Source: Chlamydiota bacterium | GTDB taxonomy: Bacteria > Chlamydiota > Chlamydiia > Chlamydiales > Rhabdochlamydiaceae | Assembly: GCA_023265495.1 (NCBI GenBank) | Contig: JAHFTP010000004.1 | Span: forward strand, 1 to 24,055 | DNA length: 24,055 bases | Reading direction: 5' to 3' | In this document: positions 8,941-15,810 of the stretch, piece by piece | Numbering within the stretch: position 1 is the stretch's first letter | How the letters are laid out: every line of letters starts with the position of its first letter | Notes under the pieces: generated by a model | What the model was told of the DNA's origin: nothing | The model's input: the letters and a program-made list of their open reading frames with translations, nothing else | The model's database searches: none | Made by a program: the position numbers and the translations under genes

Positions 8941-9318
8941 ATGCAAAACGATGCTTTTTCCCTCCTTCCTATCATTGCGCAAACGATCTACGACAAAAAG
9001 GGATTTAATATTCTCACTCTCGATATGAGGAAAAACTCGAGCATCACAGACTACGTAGTCATCGCAGAAGGAAATGTAGATAGGCATGTGATAGCCATGG
9101 GAAAAGCCATTGAATCGGCTTTAAGTGAGATAGGAGAATACCCTGTCCACGTCGAAGGGATGCAAGCAGGGGATTGGGTTGTGCTCGACTATATGCAGGT
9201 GATGGTGCACCTCTTCGTCCCCGGCGTGAGAGAAAAATATCAGCTCGAACTCCTCTGGCAGGAAGCTGAAATTGTGGATGTCAATATCCATGTGGATTGC
9301 CAGAGAGCGTCCTCTTAG
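8941..9318 (+). CDS. rsfS: Ribosomal silencing factor RsfS (Iojap/YbeB family)
   Basis: RsfS binds large-subunit protein L14 (uL14) and blocks joining of the 30S and 50S subunits when nutrients are short. The 125-residue length is typical. Family features in order are LTLDMRKNSSITDYVVIAEG, HVIAMGKAI, HVEGMQAGDWVVLDY and the VMVHLFVPGVREKYQLELLW block. The protein is compact, with no added domain. In C. trachomatis the homologue, recalled as CT769, sits next to fabF as here. The ATG at 8941 follows the nadD stop by 8 bases. It is the last gene of a tight + strand group; a 303-base gap follows. Confidence 0.94.
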   Translation: MQNDAFSLLPIIAQTIYDKKGFNILTLDMRKNSSITDYVVIAEGNVDRHVIAMGKAIESALSEIGEYPVHVEGMQAGDWVVLDYMQVMVHLFVPGVREKYQLELLWQEAEIVDVNIHVDCQRASS

Positions 9319-9621
9319 GAAGTTTAGGTATTAGCCAAAACATCAAAAAAGTTCTGCCCATTCATAGGGAAGTGCCTGTAAAGACCGCCTCTTCTTTTGA
9401 GGGATAAGGCCCTTTGGAGATAGTTCCTTTTTTGCATGTAAATCTGACTTTATCTCGTAAAATTTTTGAGATAAAGTCGATTTTGACTTCAAAATTGACT
9501 TTAAGTACCTACTTTATCAATTAAAAAAAATATTACGTATTTTTCGGTAAAATTGCTGCATGAATAAGGCTTGCTTTTATAGGAATTATCGTTTAATTTT
9601 GAGTCATTTTAGAGGGCTTTT
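9319..9621 (+). promoter_or_regulatory. 303-bp non-coding region upstream of fabF, probably its promoter region
   Basis: No credible gene is seen. The left third (to about 9425) shows nothing recognisable. The right part is AT-rich. It contains a perfect 11-bp inverted repeat, two TTGACT hexamers (9483-9488 and 9495-9500) that could act as -35 elements, a small palindrome AAGTACCTACTT (9503-9514) and TAAAAT (9548-9553) as a possible -10. No pair has clean 17-bp spacing, so I do not name one promoter. AGAGGG just before 9622 is the fabF ribosome-binding site. Confidence 0.45.
9446..9478. repeat. Perfect 11-bp inverted repeat upstream of fabF
   Basis: GACTTTATCTC (9446-9456) and GAGATAAAGTC (9468-9478) are exact reverse complements around an 11-base AT-rich spacer. 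No clean T-run follows directly, so it is not a typical intrinsic terminator. It could be an operator for the fabF promoter or a transcript hairpin ending the rsfS group. Confidence 0.6.
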
Positions 9622-10878
9622 ATGAAGAAAAAACGTGTAGTCATTACAGGTATGGGAGTCGTATCTTGCTTTGGTACAGACGTAGAGGAATTTTATCGTC
9701 AGCTTCTCGCCGGAAAAAGTGGAATCGTTCCTATCGAAGAGTTCCCTTGTGCAGAGTATCCCACGCGATTTGCTGGGGCTATAAGAAACTTTGATACAGG
9801 CGTCTACCTAGATAAGAAGCAGGCGAGGAGGGTCGATCCTTTTATCAGATACACGATCGTTGCAGGAAAAAAAGCGCTCGAGATGGGGCAGCTCTTAGGC
9901 GACCCTTTAGAAAAATTAGATAAGAAGCGCTGTGGCGTTTTAATAGGCTCGGGGATGGGAGGGATGAACGTCTTCTACGAAGGCTCTGAGACGGTATTAA
10001 CCAAAGGCTTTCGAAGGCTTACTCCCTTTTTTGTTCCCTATATCATCACAAACATGGGCGGAGCTCTGCTGGCCATAGACCTCGGGTTCATGGGCCCCAA
10101 CTATTCTATTTCTACCGCTTGCGCAACAGCGAATTTCTGTATCCATGCAGCTGCAGATCATATCCGCAAGGGCGATGCAGATCTTATGGTTTGTGGTGGA
10201 GCTGAGGCTCCTATCAATCCTATTGGCGTTGCGGGATTTGTTGCTTGTAAAGCGCTCTCCGAGCGCAATGAAGATCCAACAAAAGCTTCTCGTCCTTGGG
10301 ATAAGAATAGGGATGGCTTTGTAATAGGAGAAGGAGCCGGAGCTCTGGTTTTAGAGAGTTTGGACCATGCATTAGCAAGGGGAGCTCCTATTTTAGCAGA
10401 GTACCTCGGCGGTGCTATCTCCTGCGATGCACATCATATGACCGATCCGCGCGCGGATGGTTTAGGGGTGAGCCTTTGTGTAGAGGGTGCACTCAAAGAT
10501 GCAGACATCTCTAAAGAGCAAATTAACTATATCAATGCGCATGCCACTTCCACTTTAGTGGGGGATATGGCGGAGATGAATGCGATGAAACAGGTATTTG
10601 GTCCTCACATGAGAAATGTGAAGGTCAATGCAACAAAATCTATGTTAGGACATTGCCTTGGGGCTGCAGGTGGCGTAGAAGCCATTGCGACCATCAAAGC
10701 GATACAAACGGGCATGCTCCACCCTACGATCAACTTAGACAACCCCGAAGAGGGGCTCGAGGGGATCGACCTCGTAGCTCATGTGGCAAAGCCTCATAAG
10801 GTAACCGCAGCTCTATCTAATTCCTTTGGTTTTGGTGGTCACAACTCTAGCTTGATCTTTGGGCCTTATGTCCCATGA
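9622..10878 (+). CDS. fabF: 3-oxoacyl-[acyl-carrier-protein] synthase II (FabF)
   Basis: This condensing enzyme extends acyl-ACP with malonyl-ACP in type II fatty acid synthesis. The 418-residue length matches FabF (about 413). The active-site triad is complete: Cys167 in STACATANFC, His307 in NAHATSTLVGD and His344 in KSMLGHCLGAAGG. This is a four-residue shift from E. coli Cys163/His303/His340. The N-terminus KKRVVITGMGVVSCFG and the C-terminal SNSFGFGGHN loop are typical. The ATG at 9622 has AGAGGG at good distance. The next gene begins inside its last codons, so it probably shares the transcript. The order rsfS-fabF-Nudix matches C. trachomatis CT769-CT771 as I recall it. Confidence 0.96.
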   Translation: MKKKRVVITGMGVVSCFGTDVEEFYRQLLAGKSGIVPIEEFPCAEYPTRFAGAIRNFDTGVYLDKKQARRVDPFIRYTIVAGKKALEMGQLLGDPLEKLDKKRCGVLIGSGMGGMNVFYEGSETVLTKGFRRLTPFFVPYIITNMGGALLAIDLGFMGPNYSISTACATANFCIHAAADHIRKGDADLMVCGGAEAPINPIGVAGFVACKALSERNEDPTKASRPWDKNRDGFVIGEGAGALVLESLDHALARGAPILAEYLGGAISCDAHHMTDPRADGLGVSLCVEGALKDADISKEQINYINAHATSTLVGDMAEMNAMKQVFGPHMRNVKVNATKSMLGHCLGAAGGVEAIATIKAIQTGMLHPTINLDNPEEGLEGIDLVAHVAKPHKVTAALSNSFGFGGHNSSLIFGPYVP

Positions 10879-11299
10879 AATAACAGATGCATCTTTTGGT
10901 ATCATTCCTCTGCGTCTGCTAGAAGGAGAGTGGGAAGTTCTTGTTCTCTTGCAGAAGAATGGACACTACTGGGGATTCCCTAAAGGACATAAAGAAGAAG
11001 GGGAAAGCTCTTTCCATGCCGCTTGTAGAGAGCTGCAAGAAGAGACCTCCCTTGTGGTAAAAGAGGTGCTGTCTCAGGAGATCTTAGAAGAAAAGTACCA
11101 ATTTATGCATAAGGACAGCAAGATCTATAAGACCGTGCAATATTTCCCATGCTTGGTAGAAGGGAGTGTTGTGATAGAGCAAGACGAGATCGAAGGGTTT
11201 CTCTGGCTTAAAATAGATGAGGCGTATGCAAAGCTCACCTATTCCAATGCTAAGGAGCTGTGCAAAAAGGTGAAAACGATCTGTATGCAAAGGGAATAA
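10868..11299 (+). CDS. Nudix hydrolase, probable diadenosine tetraphosphatase type
   Basis: A 143-residue single-domain Nudix enzyme. The Nudix box runs from GHKEEGE through RELQEETSL and keeps the metal-binding RE..EE residues; the late Gly of the consensus is Ser. The preceding PLRLLEGEWEVLVLL and FPKGH are typical of asymmetric Ap4A hydrolases, the annotation I recall for the homologue next to fabF in Chlamydia (CT771). I chose ATG 10868 (MSHEITDASFG); the frame extends to a TTG at 10859, but ATG is the better start. Both overlap the end of fabF, so translation is probably coupled. Confidence 0.88.
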   Translation: MSHEITDASFGIIPLRLLEGEWEVLVLLQKNGHYWGFPKGHKEEGESSFHAACRELQEETSLVVKEVLSQEILEEKYQFMHKDSKIYKTVQYFPCLVEGSVVIEQDEIEGFLWLKIDEAYAKLTYSNAKELCKKVKTICMQRE

Positions 11300-11301
11300 G
11301 T

Positions 11302-12066
11302 GTGTTTAGTTTCTTACAAAGAAAAACTCCTGTAGAGATTTTTGCAAGGCATTGCCACTTTTCTAAGGTCAGTGCTCATAAGAGTCGCCCTCCTTATTTT
11401 TCTAAGGAAAAGTGTTTTTATAACCTGCTAAACACTCTGTCTAAAGAGACGAATTGTAGACTGACTTTTTTTCTCGATACCTTTTATCCCATGGAAGAAA
11501 AACATTATCTTTTCTCCCAAGACAAGTATCCTATCGTGGAAGTGAGCGAGGGTAAAGAGGCTAGCTCATTCCTCCAAATGTTAGACTATGTCCTTAAGAA
11601 AAAGCTCTCTCCTGAGACGATTATCTACTTTGTCGAAGATGATTATATCCATAGAGAGGGTTGGGTGTCTATGCTGCGAGAGGCATTTACTTTGCAGGAA
11701 GCAGATTATGTCACCTTGTATGATCACAAGGATAAGTATTTTTTTCCTGATTACCAGGACCTTCATTCTAAGATTTTTCCTACCAAATCTTGCCATTGGA
11801 GGGTCACTCCATCGACAACGAATACCTATGCTATGAGGCTCAGAACGCTTATAAGAGATGAAGAAATCCATAGAGCATTTTCGCAAGGGAAAAGCATCAC
11901 AGAAGACCATGCCAAATTTCAGGCGCTAAGTAAAAGAGGATCTCTTCTTTTATCTCCTATGCCCGGCTTTTCCACGCATGTGGAGACGGAATTTTTGTCT
12001 CCTTGTGTGGATTGGGAAAAGGTGCTCGAAGATTCTCTGAGCAGTTTTCCCAAGATAGGCGGGTAA
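11302..12066 (+). CDS. Putative glycosyltransferase-like protein (GT-A-like, weak)
   Basis: About 254 residues, starting at GTG 11302. GTG is preferred because AGGGA lies 6 bases upstream and it follows the Nudix stop by 2 bases; the frame extends to an ATG at 11260 inside the Nudix gene. The middle contains IIYFVEDDYIHREGW, where EDD after a hydrophobic strand resembles the metal- and donor-binding DxD of GT-A enzymes. Later TPSTTNTYAMR, SITEDHAKF and a Pro/Gly-rich GFSTHVETEFLSP resemble acceptor and catalytic loops of such enzymes. No signal peptide or membrane segment is seen. I do not recognise the exact family; glycosyltransferase is inference from the acidic motif and its setting. The ATG of the next gene is 91 bases away. 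Confidence 0.6.
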   Translation: MFSFLQRKTPVEIFARHCHFSKVSAHKSRPPYFSKEKCFYNLLNTLSKETNCRLTFFLDTFYPMEEKHYLFSQDKYPIVEVSEGKEASSFLQMLDYVLKKKLSPETIIYFVEDDYIHREGWVSMLREAFTLQEADYVTLYDHKDKYFFPDYQDLHSKIFPTKSCHWRVTPSTTNTYAMRLRTLIRDEEIHRAFSQGKSITEDHAKFQALSKRGSLLLSPMPGFSTHVETEFLSPCVDWEKVLEDSLSSFPKIGG

Positions 12067-12101
12067 TAACACCTCATCTTTACATTATCTTAATTTTTTT
12101 A

Positions 12102-12130
12102 GTGACAAATAAAACCTTTTTTTCGATATT
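12102..12130 (+). promoter_or_regulatory. Candidate promoter for the carnitine acyltransferase gene
   Basis: GTGACA (12102-12107), 17 bases, then GATATT (12125-12130) match the housekeeping sigma consensus at 5/6 and 4/6 positions. Transcription would begin near 12137, just before the AAAGGAG ribosome-binding site and the ATG at 12158. The match is by eye. Confidence 0.4.
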
Positions 12131-12157
12131 GCATGGTCGAAATAAAAGGAGTGAATC

Positions 12158-14458
12158 ATGTGTACAGCTACATCTGGAAGGGTTATTGACCCCGCTGCAT
12201 CATCTGTTTGTACTAGAGTTATAGAGCAAGCTTCCAAGCATAAGACAGCGACAGCTGTTACAGCGCTTGTAGCAGGGGTCCTTGTGGCCTGGTCTTGCAG
12301 AGGAAGGATTTATAACTGGATCCATGCCGACTGTGCGCGCTGGTTTTTTAGTAAGGGAGACACGGTAGCAAAGACAGAGGCTTTAGTCCTTTGGTCACTG
12401 GGCCATACCATGAGTGTAGAGACAAAGGAGGAAAGTCTTCCTCAAGAGCCCATTCCTCCCTTAGAGGACTCTCTTACTGCTTTCTTAGAAGAGCAAAGGC
12501 CTCTTTTGTCTGCGCATGATTTTGCCGGTCTTCAAATACTGGTAAAGAGGATGAAAGTAGAGCAGGGCCCCCGCCTACAAAGTCTGCTTACACAGTATGC
12601 GATGAAAGAGGGGGGGTATCACGACTCTTGGTTTTTCATGAAGCCTATTTATCATGCAATGGCTTCTTACTACGGGCTTGAGTTAAACGGTAACTATCTC
12701 TCTGGATGGTTTGAGCCGGTATGGATGGATGTAGCTTATTTAAGGGCAAGGACTCCGTTATTTTTTTCCAACTGGTTTTCTCCAGGAACAAGGATACAAG
12801 TTACAGTACAAGAAACAGAAGATTTGCAAGTTGCTTCGTCCGCCTATTATGTAAAAGGCTTTTTGCGACACCTTAGTGACATTATGCATGATAGAGGAAA
12901 CTATGCTAGAGAATCTCAGCTGCAGTTTTCTATGGGACAGTATAATCGCGTATTTGGTTGTTGCCAGGTGGCGGGGCTCGAAAAAGATGAGCTGAAGCTC
13001 AGCTTTTCCAAGAGGGAAAAAGTGCATAGCGGCTATATTCTTGTTGTTTGCAAAGGATACTACTATCCCGTCAAAGTGTTTCATGAGGATGGAAGGGAAT
13101 ACTCTCTTAGCGAAATAGAGCATCAAATAGCTCAGGTGATGGCGGATGCATCCTCTAAACCGAGCCCTGATTTTGAGGTGGGGGTTTTGTCTGCAGATGA
13201 TAGACGTATATGGGCTAAGAATAGAGCTCTTTTGCAGACCGATGAAACGCAAAGAAGAAATCTGGAGTTGCTCGAAGGGGCATTGTTTCCTCTGTGTTTG
13301 GATGAACGCACTCCAAGAGATTCTCAAGAAAAGGCGGTCTTTGTGCAAAAGAGTGTAAGGAGCCGGTTTTTTGGCTATGCACTCGGCCTCGTCGTTTTTC
13401 AAGACGGCTCCCAATCGTTTACGAATACGCATAGTCCCGGAGAAGCGCATATCGTTGTTCTCGCCGGCGAGTCGCAGCTAGATTTTCTTGCAAGGCGTGC
13501 TGTTTCTAAAGATAGAGCCTCTCTTTCTCTTGTGCTGCCTAAGATCCCATCTTTATCTGATGGAGTCTCTCTTCCCGATGTAAAAGCGCTCTCTTTTGAC
13601 TCGGCTTCTTCTTTGAGAAGAAGGGTAGATGCAGAAGATAACACGGCTGTAAGAGAGCTCATTTCTTCTTTCCATGTAGCTTGTCCTTCTCTAATGGAAG
13701 AAGAGGTGTCCCTCGCTACGGAAGCGGGAAGAGTAGAGACGATGATGGGTGCCATCACAGGGACGCTTGCCATGCAATATTGCCGCGTAGATACCTTTGG
13801 AAAAAAGAAGATCCAAAAAATGGATTTAAGCCCTGACACCTTCGTTCAAGTAGCGCTGCAAATTGCCTGGCATAGGATGCATCAAGGGACGGAGCACGAA
13901 TTTGTTCGCACCTACCAGACGGGAACAAAACGTCTGTTTAAATATGGACGGACGGAAACGATTTTCCCCGTTACCGCCGAGATGGTAGCGTTTGTAAAAG
14001 CCTTTGTAACGGATGCAGACGGCTCTATGGCACTTTTACCTTCCGTTATGGAAAGACATCGCATAGATAAAGAAAAGGCGATGACGGGCCGCGGTTTCCA
14101 TAGACATCTGATCGCACTCAATGTGGTGGCATCAGTAAAAGAGATGGAGGAGCCCGTATTTGCTTCAGCTCCATGGAAAACGCCTTTTAGGCTCACAACC
14201 AGCCAAACACCTTTTAGACAAGGGTGGAGAGACTTGCAATCTACGCCATTTGCTGATGGAGGCGATATTGAAAATGATGGGGGTGGATTTATTCCTGCCG
14301 TTCCCGATGGAGTGGGATTCTCCTATAAAATGATGAATGATTCTATTTCCTTCTTTGTGACCGCTTATCCGGGTGTAGGCAACATAAGCGCAGAGGCCTT
14401 TGGGGAGCAAGTGGTGCAAGCGCTGCAAGATCTCTATGCAGCAGCAGAGCGAAGGTGA
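12158..14458 (+). CDS. Carnitine O-acyltransferase family protein (CPT1-like), N-terminally membrane-anchored
   Basis: This family swaps acyl groups between CoA and carnitine. The 766 residues follow the family end to end. IPPLEDSLTAFLEEQRPLLS (99-118) opens the domain, then come FEPVWMDVAYLRARTPLFFS and GVLSADDRRIWAKNR. The catalytic histidine is His425 in FQDGSQSFTNTHSPGEA, where animal enzymes usually have EHS. A CoA-phosphate-binding stretch FGKKKIQKMDLSPD (547-560), KYGRTETI (GRTET 597-601), TTSQTP (680-685, the carnitine-carboxylate STS motif with Thr for the first Ser) and GGGFIPAVPDGVGFSY complete it. Residues 31-47 form one hydrophobic helix. Vertebrate CPT1 has two membrane segments and a similar total length, so this could be a one-anchor version. 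AAAGGAG precedes the ATG. Substrate chain length, membrane topology and activity are not determined. Such enzymes are mainly eukaryotic and sparse in bacteria. Confidence 0.88.
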   Translation: MCTATSGRVIDPAASSVCTRVIEQASKHKTATAVTALVAGVLVAWSCRGRIYNWIHADCARWFFSKGDTVAKTEALVLWSLGHTMSVETKEESLPQEPIPPLEDSLTAFLEEQRPLLSAHDFAGLQILVKRMKVEQGPRLQSLLTQYAMKEGGYHDSWFFMKPIYHAMASYYGLELNGNYLSGWFEPVWMDVAYLRARTPLFFSNWFSPGTRIQVTVQETEDLQVASSAYYVKGFLRHLSDIMHDRGNYARESQLQFSMGQYNRVFGCCQVAGLEKDELKLSFSKREKVHSGYILVVCKGYYYPVKVFHEDGREYSLSEIEHQIAQVMADASSKPSPDFEVGVLSADDRRIWAKNRALLQTDETQRRNLELLEGALFPLCLDERTPRDSQEKAVFVQKSVRSRFFGYALGLVVFQDGSQSFTNTHSPGEAHIVVLAGESQLDFLARRAVSKDRASLSLVLPKIPSLSDGVSLPDVKALSFDSASSLRRRVDAEDNTAVRELISSFHVACPSLMEEEVSLATEAGRVETMMGAITGTLAMQYCRVDTFGKKKIQKMDLSPDTFVQVALQIAWHRMHQGTEHEFVRTYQTGTKRLFKYGRTETIFPVTAEMVAFVKAFVTDADGSMALLPSVMERHRIDKEKAMTGRGFHRHLIALNVVASVKEMEEPVFASAPWKTPFRLTTSQTPFRQGWRDLQSTPFADGGDIENDGGGFIPAVPDGVGFSYKMMNDSISFFVTAYPGVGNISAEAFGEQVVQALQDLYAAAERR

Positions 14459-14578
14459 AAAGTGTTGCTAACTAAAATTTTATTACTAGGTAAAAGATGC
14501 TTTAGTGAGTGTGAAAAAAAGGAGGAGGTGGTACTCTTATTTCTTAAATTGTAACATTTTTTTCATGGAGATGAGGTT

Positions 14579-15142
14579 ATGTTTCATGCGGATGCACTTT
14601 CTTTTCCTAGGGCGCCCTCTTTACGCAGTACGTATGCGGGAGAGATGCTACAAGTGTTTGCGGTGAGTGTTGTCATTGCTTTATTTGGCAGCATTTCTAT
14701 TCCTCTGCCTTTTACTCCTGTGCCCCTGGCTACACAGCCCCATGTCATTGTATTTTTTGCTGCTCTACTAGGTAGCAGAAAGGCCTTCTTTGCCACCCTT
14801 CTTTTTCTTGTGGAAGGAGCTTTGGGGTTTCCCGTCTTCTCCGGAGCAAAAGGGGGAATGGTTTGTTTAGCCGGCCCTACTGGCGGCTACTTGCTCGGTT
14901 ACTTGGTTAGCGCCTATGTCGTGGGATACCTAGTAGAAAGAAGGAAAGAATATTCTTCTTTGCAGATGTTTTGCTCGCTAGCTATCGGCAACATGGTCAT
15001 CTATCTCTTCGGATGGGCATGGCTCTCTACATTTGTAGGCTATGCGAAGGCAGCAGCCCTCGGCGTGCTTCCTTTCCTCGTCGGAGATCTACTTAAAATC
15101 GTTGCAGTCCAAAAGCTGCTCAAAAGAAAAAAGCCTCTCTAA
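14579..15142 (+). CDS. bioY: Biotin transporter BioY
   Basis: BioY is the substrate-binding membrane component of biotin ECF transporters and can work with or without an energising module. The 187-residue protein is very hydrophobic, with about six membrane segments. It carries the BioY landmarks IPLPFTPVPLATQPH, a FPVFSGAKGG loop and the signature AGPTGGYLLGYL. The Lys-rich tail is cytoplasmic. No ecfA or ecfT gene is nearby. Biotin would serve acetyl-CoA carboxylase, linking this gene to fabF and the acyl-activating gene in the window. The ATG at 14579 has GGAGATGAGG just upstream, and the stop lies in the loop of a terminator. Confidence 0.94.
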   Translation: MFHADALSFPRAPSLRSTYAGEMLQVFAVSVVIALFGSISIPLPFTPVPLATQPHVIVFFAALLGSRKAFFATLLFLVEGALGFPVFSGAKGGMVCLAGPTGGYLLGYLVSAYVVGYLVERRKEYSSLQMFCSLAIGNMVIYLFGWAWLSTFVGYAKAAALGVLPFLVGDLLKIVAVQKLLKRKKPL

Positions 15143-15156
15143 TAAGAGGCTTTTTT
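15127..15156. terminator. Bidirectional intrinsic terminator with the bioY stop in its loop
   Basis: AAAAAAGCCTCT (15127-15138) and AGAGGCTTTTTT (15145-15156) are perfect reverse complements around a 6-base loop that holds the bioY TAA. T-runs arise on both strands, so it can end bioY from the left and the 64-aa minus-strand gene from the right. Confidence 0.92.
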
Positions 15157-15163
15157 CCATTGC

Positions 15164-15358
15164 TTAGATCGTATTGTGAAATACCTGAGAGACTCGAGGA
15201 TCTTCACTGCCTCTTTGATAGCTACGATTGCTTGCAACTGCAGACTTTTTGGCAACCCATATGTTTCTCATAAGACCTGTTACATCTTGGGATTCTTCTT
15301 TCAAGTGAGAAGCAGGGGTAGAACTGCTTTCTGATGATGATACGCCGCGTATATCCAT
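15164..15358 (-). CDS. Small Ser-rich hypothetical protein, 64 aa
   Basis: Not recognised. The case for a real gene is the signals around it. A perfect AGGAGGT (15364-15370 on the minus strand) lies 5 bases before the ATG at 15358. A TATAAT sits further upstream. The stop at 15164 is followed within 8 bases by a strong terminator. The protein begins MDIRGVSSSESSSTP, is rich in Ser in its first 20 residues, is soluble and has no membrane segment. Ser-rich N-termini occur in chlamydial type III-secreted proteins, but such signals cannot be identified by eye and I make no claim of secretion. Confidence 0.65.
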   Translation of the reverse strand: MDIRGVSSSESSSTPASHLKEESQDVTGLMRNIWVAKKSAVASNRSYQRGSEDPRVSQVFHNTI

Positions 15359-15387
15359 AGAACACCTCCTGTGGTAGTTCTTTTTTG

Positions 15388-15419
15388 AAAAAACTCATTA
15401 TAGAAAGAATGAGTTTTTT
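15388..15419 (-). terminator. Intrinsic terminator of the 81-aa minus-strand gene
   Basis: AAAAAACTCATT (15388-15399) and AATGAGTTTTTT (15408-15419) are perfect 12-bp inverted repeats around an 8-base loop, with T-runs on both strands. The hairpin lies between the two small minus-strand genes, 64 bases after the stop of the first. Confidence 0.8.
15397..15402 (-). promoter_or_regulatory. Consensus -10 box for the 64-aa gene, inside the upstream terminator
   Basis: The minus strand reads TATAAT here, a perfect -10. A weak TTGTTT lies 19 bases upstream as a possible -35. The box is in the right half-stem and loop of the hairpin that ends the 81-aa gene, about 26 bases before the AGGAGGT of the 64-aa gene. 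Confidence 0.45.
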
Positions 15420-15482
15420 AAAAACAAGAAAGTTTTTCTTAGAAAAATTGCTAAAATAAACACAATCTTAATTTTTCCCTTT

Positions 15483-15728
15483 TTAATTCTCTTTTTTCTG
15501 GGAGACTCTCTGCGCCTCTAATCGTAGGATCTTGGCGATCTGCGCAATTTTATTCACAGAGCTCAACGTCGTTTTTTTTGCTTCGATCTTTTCCATCTTT
15601 TTCTTTTTTTCTGGTTTTGCCGGTTGTGTGTTTGCTTCTTTTCGTAGCAGGGCAGCCATCTGCCCTACAAAGGCAGATAGGGAGGGAAGGTCTTTTTTTC
15701 GCGTTTCTTTGTCCATTTCTTGTTTCAT
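15483..15728 (-). CDS. Small basic Lys-rich hypothetical protein, 81 aa
   Basis: Not recognised. The 81 residues are strongly basic, with KPEKKKKMEKIEAKK in the middle flanked by two helix-like Ala/Leu segments (VGQMAALLRKEAN and VNKIAQIAKILRLEAQ). The near-duplicate AxxLR pattern of the two segments suggests an internal symmetry. It could bind nucleic acid or be a small secreted or structural protein. A strong promoter match lies upstream and a terminator downstream. Initiation is uncertain: GGAGA lies 21 bases before the ATG, too far for normal use. An in-frame ATT at 15738-15740 would fit the Shine-Dalgarno better, as AUU does in infC. The complementary + strand reading is Phe-rich and not credible. 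Confidence 0.55.
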   Translation of the reverse strand: MKQEMDKETRKKDLPSLSAFVGQMAALLRKEANTQPAKPEKKKKMEKIEAKKTTLSSVNKIAQIAKILRLEAQRVSQKKEN

Positions 15729-15763
15729 ATAATACTCAATAAATACAAGTCTCCTAAATTATT

Positions 15764-15792
15764 ATTATCTCACTAGTTGCATTGGTTGTCAA
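15764..15792 (-). promoter_or_regulatory. Strong candidate promoter for the 81-aa minus-strand gene
   Basis: On the minus strand TTGACA (15787-15792) is followed after exactly 17 bases by GATAAT (15764-15769), giving 6/6 and 5/6 consensus matches. Transcription would start near 15757. Confidence 0.7.
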
Positions 15793-15795
15793 TTT

Positions 15796-15810
15796 TATTA
15801 ATCATTAATA
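15796..15810. promoter_or_regulatory. Palindrome next to a divergent promoter, possible operator
   Basis: TATTAATCATTAATA is a perfect 7-bp inverted repeat with a 1-base centre, 3 bases upstream of the -35 of the minus-strand promoter. It lies in the 246-base gap between divergently transcribed genes. In such AT-rich sequence a chance palindrome, or an UP-like element, is also possible. Confidence 0.35.

Noticed and set aside
9495..9518. AAGTACCTACTT region as a FapR-type lipid operator
   Set aside because: Only a 5-bp arm is symmetric, and FapR is a Firmicutes regulator not expected here.
12003..12224. 73-codon frame bridging the GT-A-like gene and the carnitine acyltransferase
   Set aside because: It overlaps two better-supported genes and crosses their promoter gap.
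12758..13450. 230-codon minus-strand frame inside the carnitine acyltransferase gene
   Set aside because: The + strand protein has full-length family motifs across the region; the antisense frame has no recognisable domain or start signals.
14540..14560. TTGTAAC before bioY as a biotin-repressor operator
   Set aside because: There is no matching inverted half-site at the required spacing.
15532..15732. 66-codon + strand Phe-rich frame
   Set aside because: It is the complement of Lys codons of the 81-aa minus-strand gene, which has promoter and terminator signals in its own orientation.
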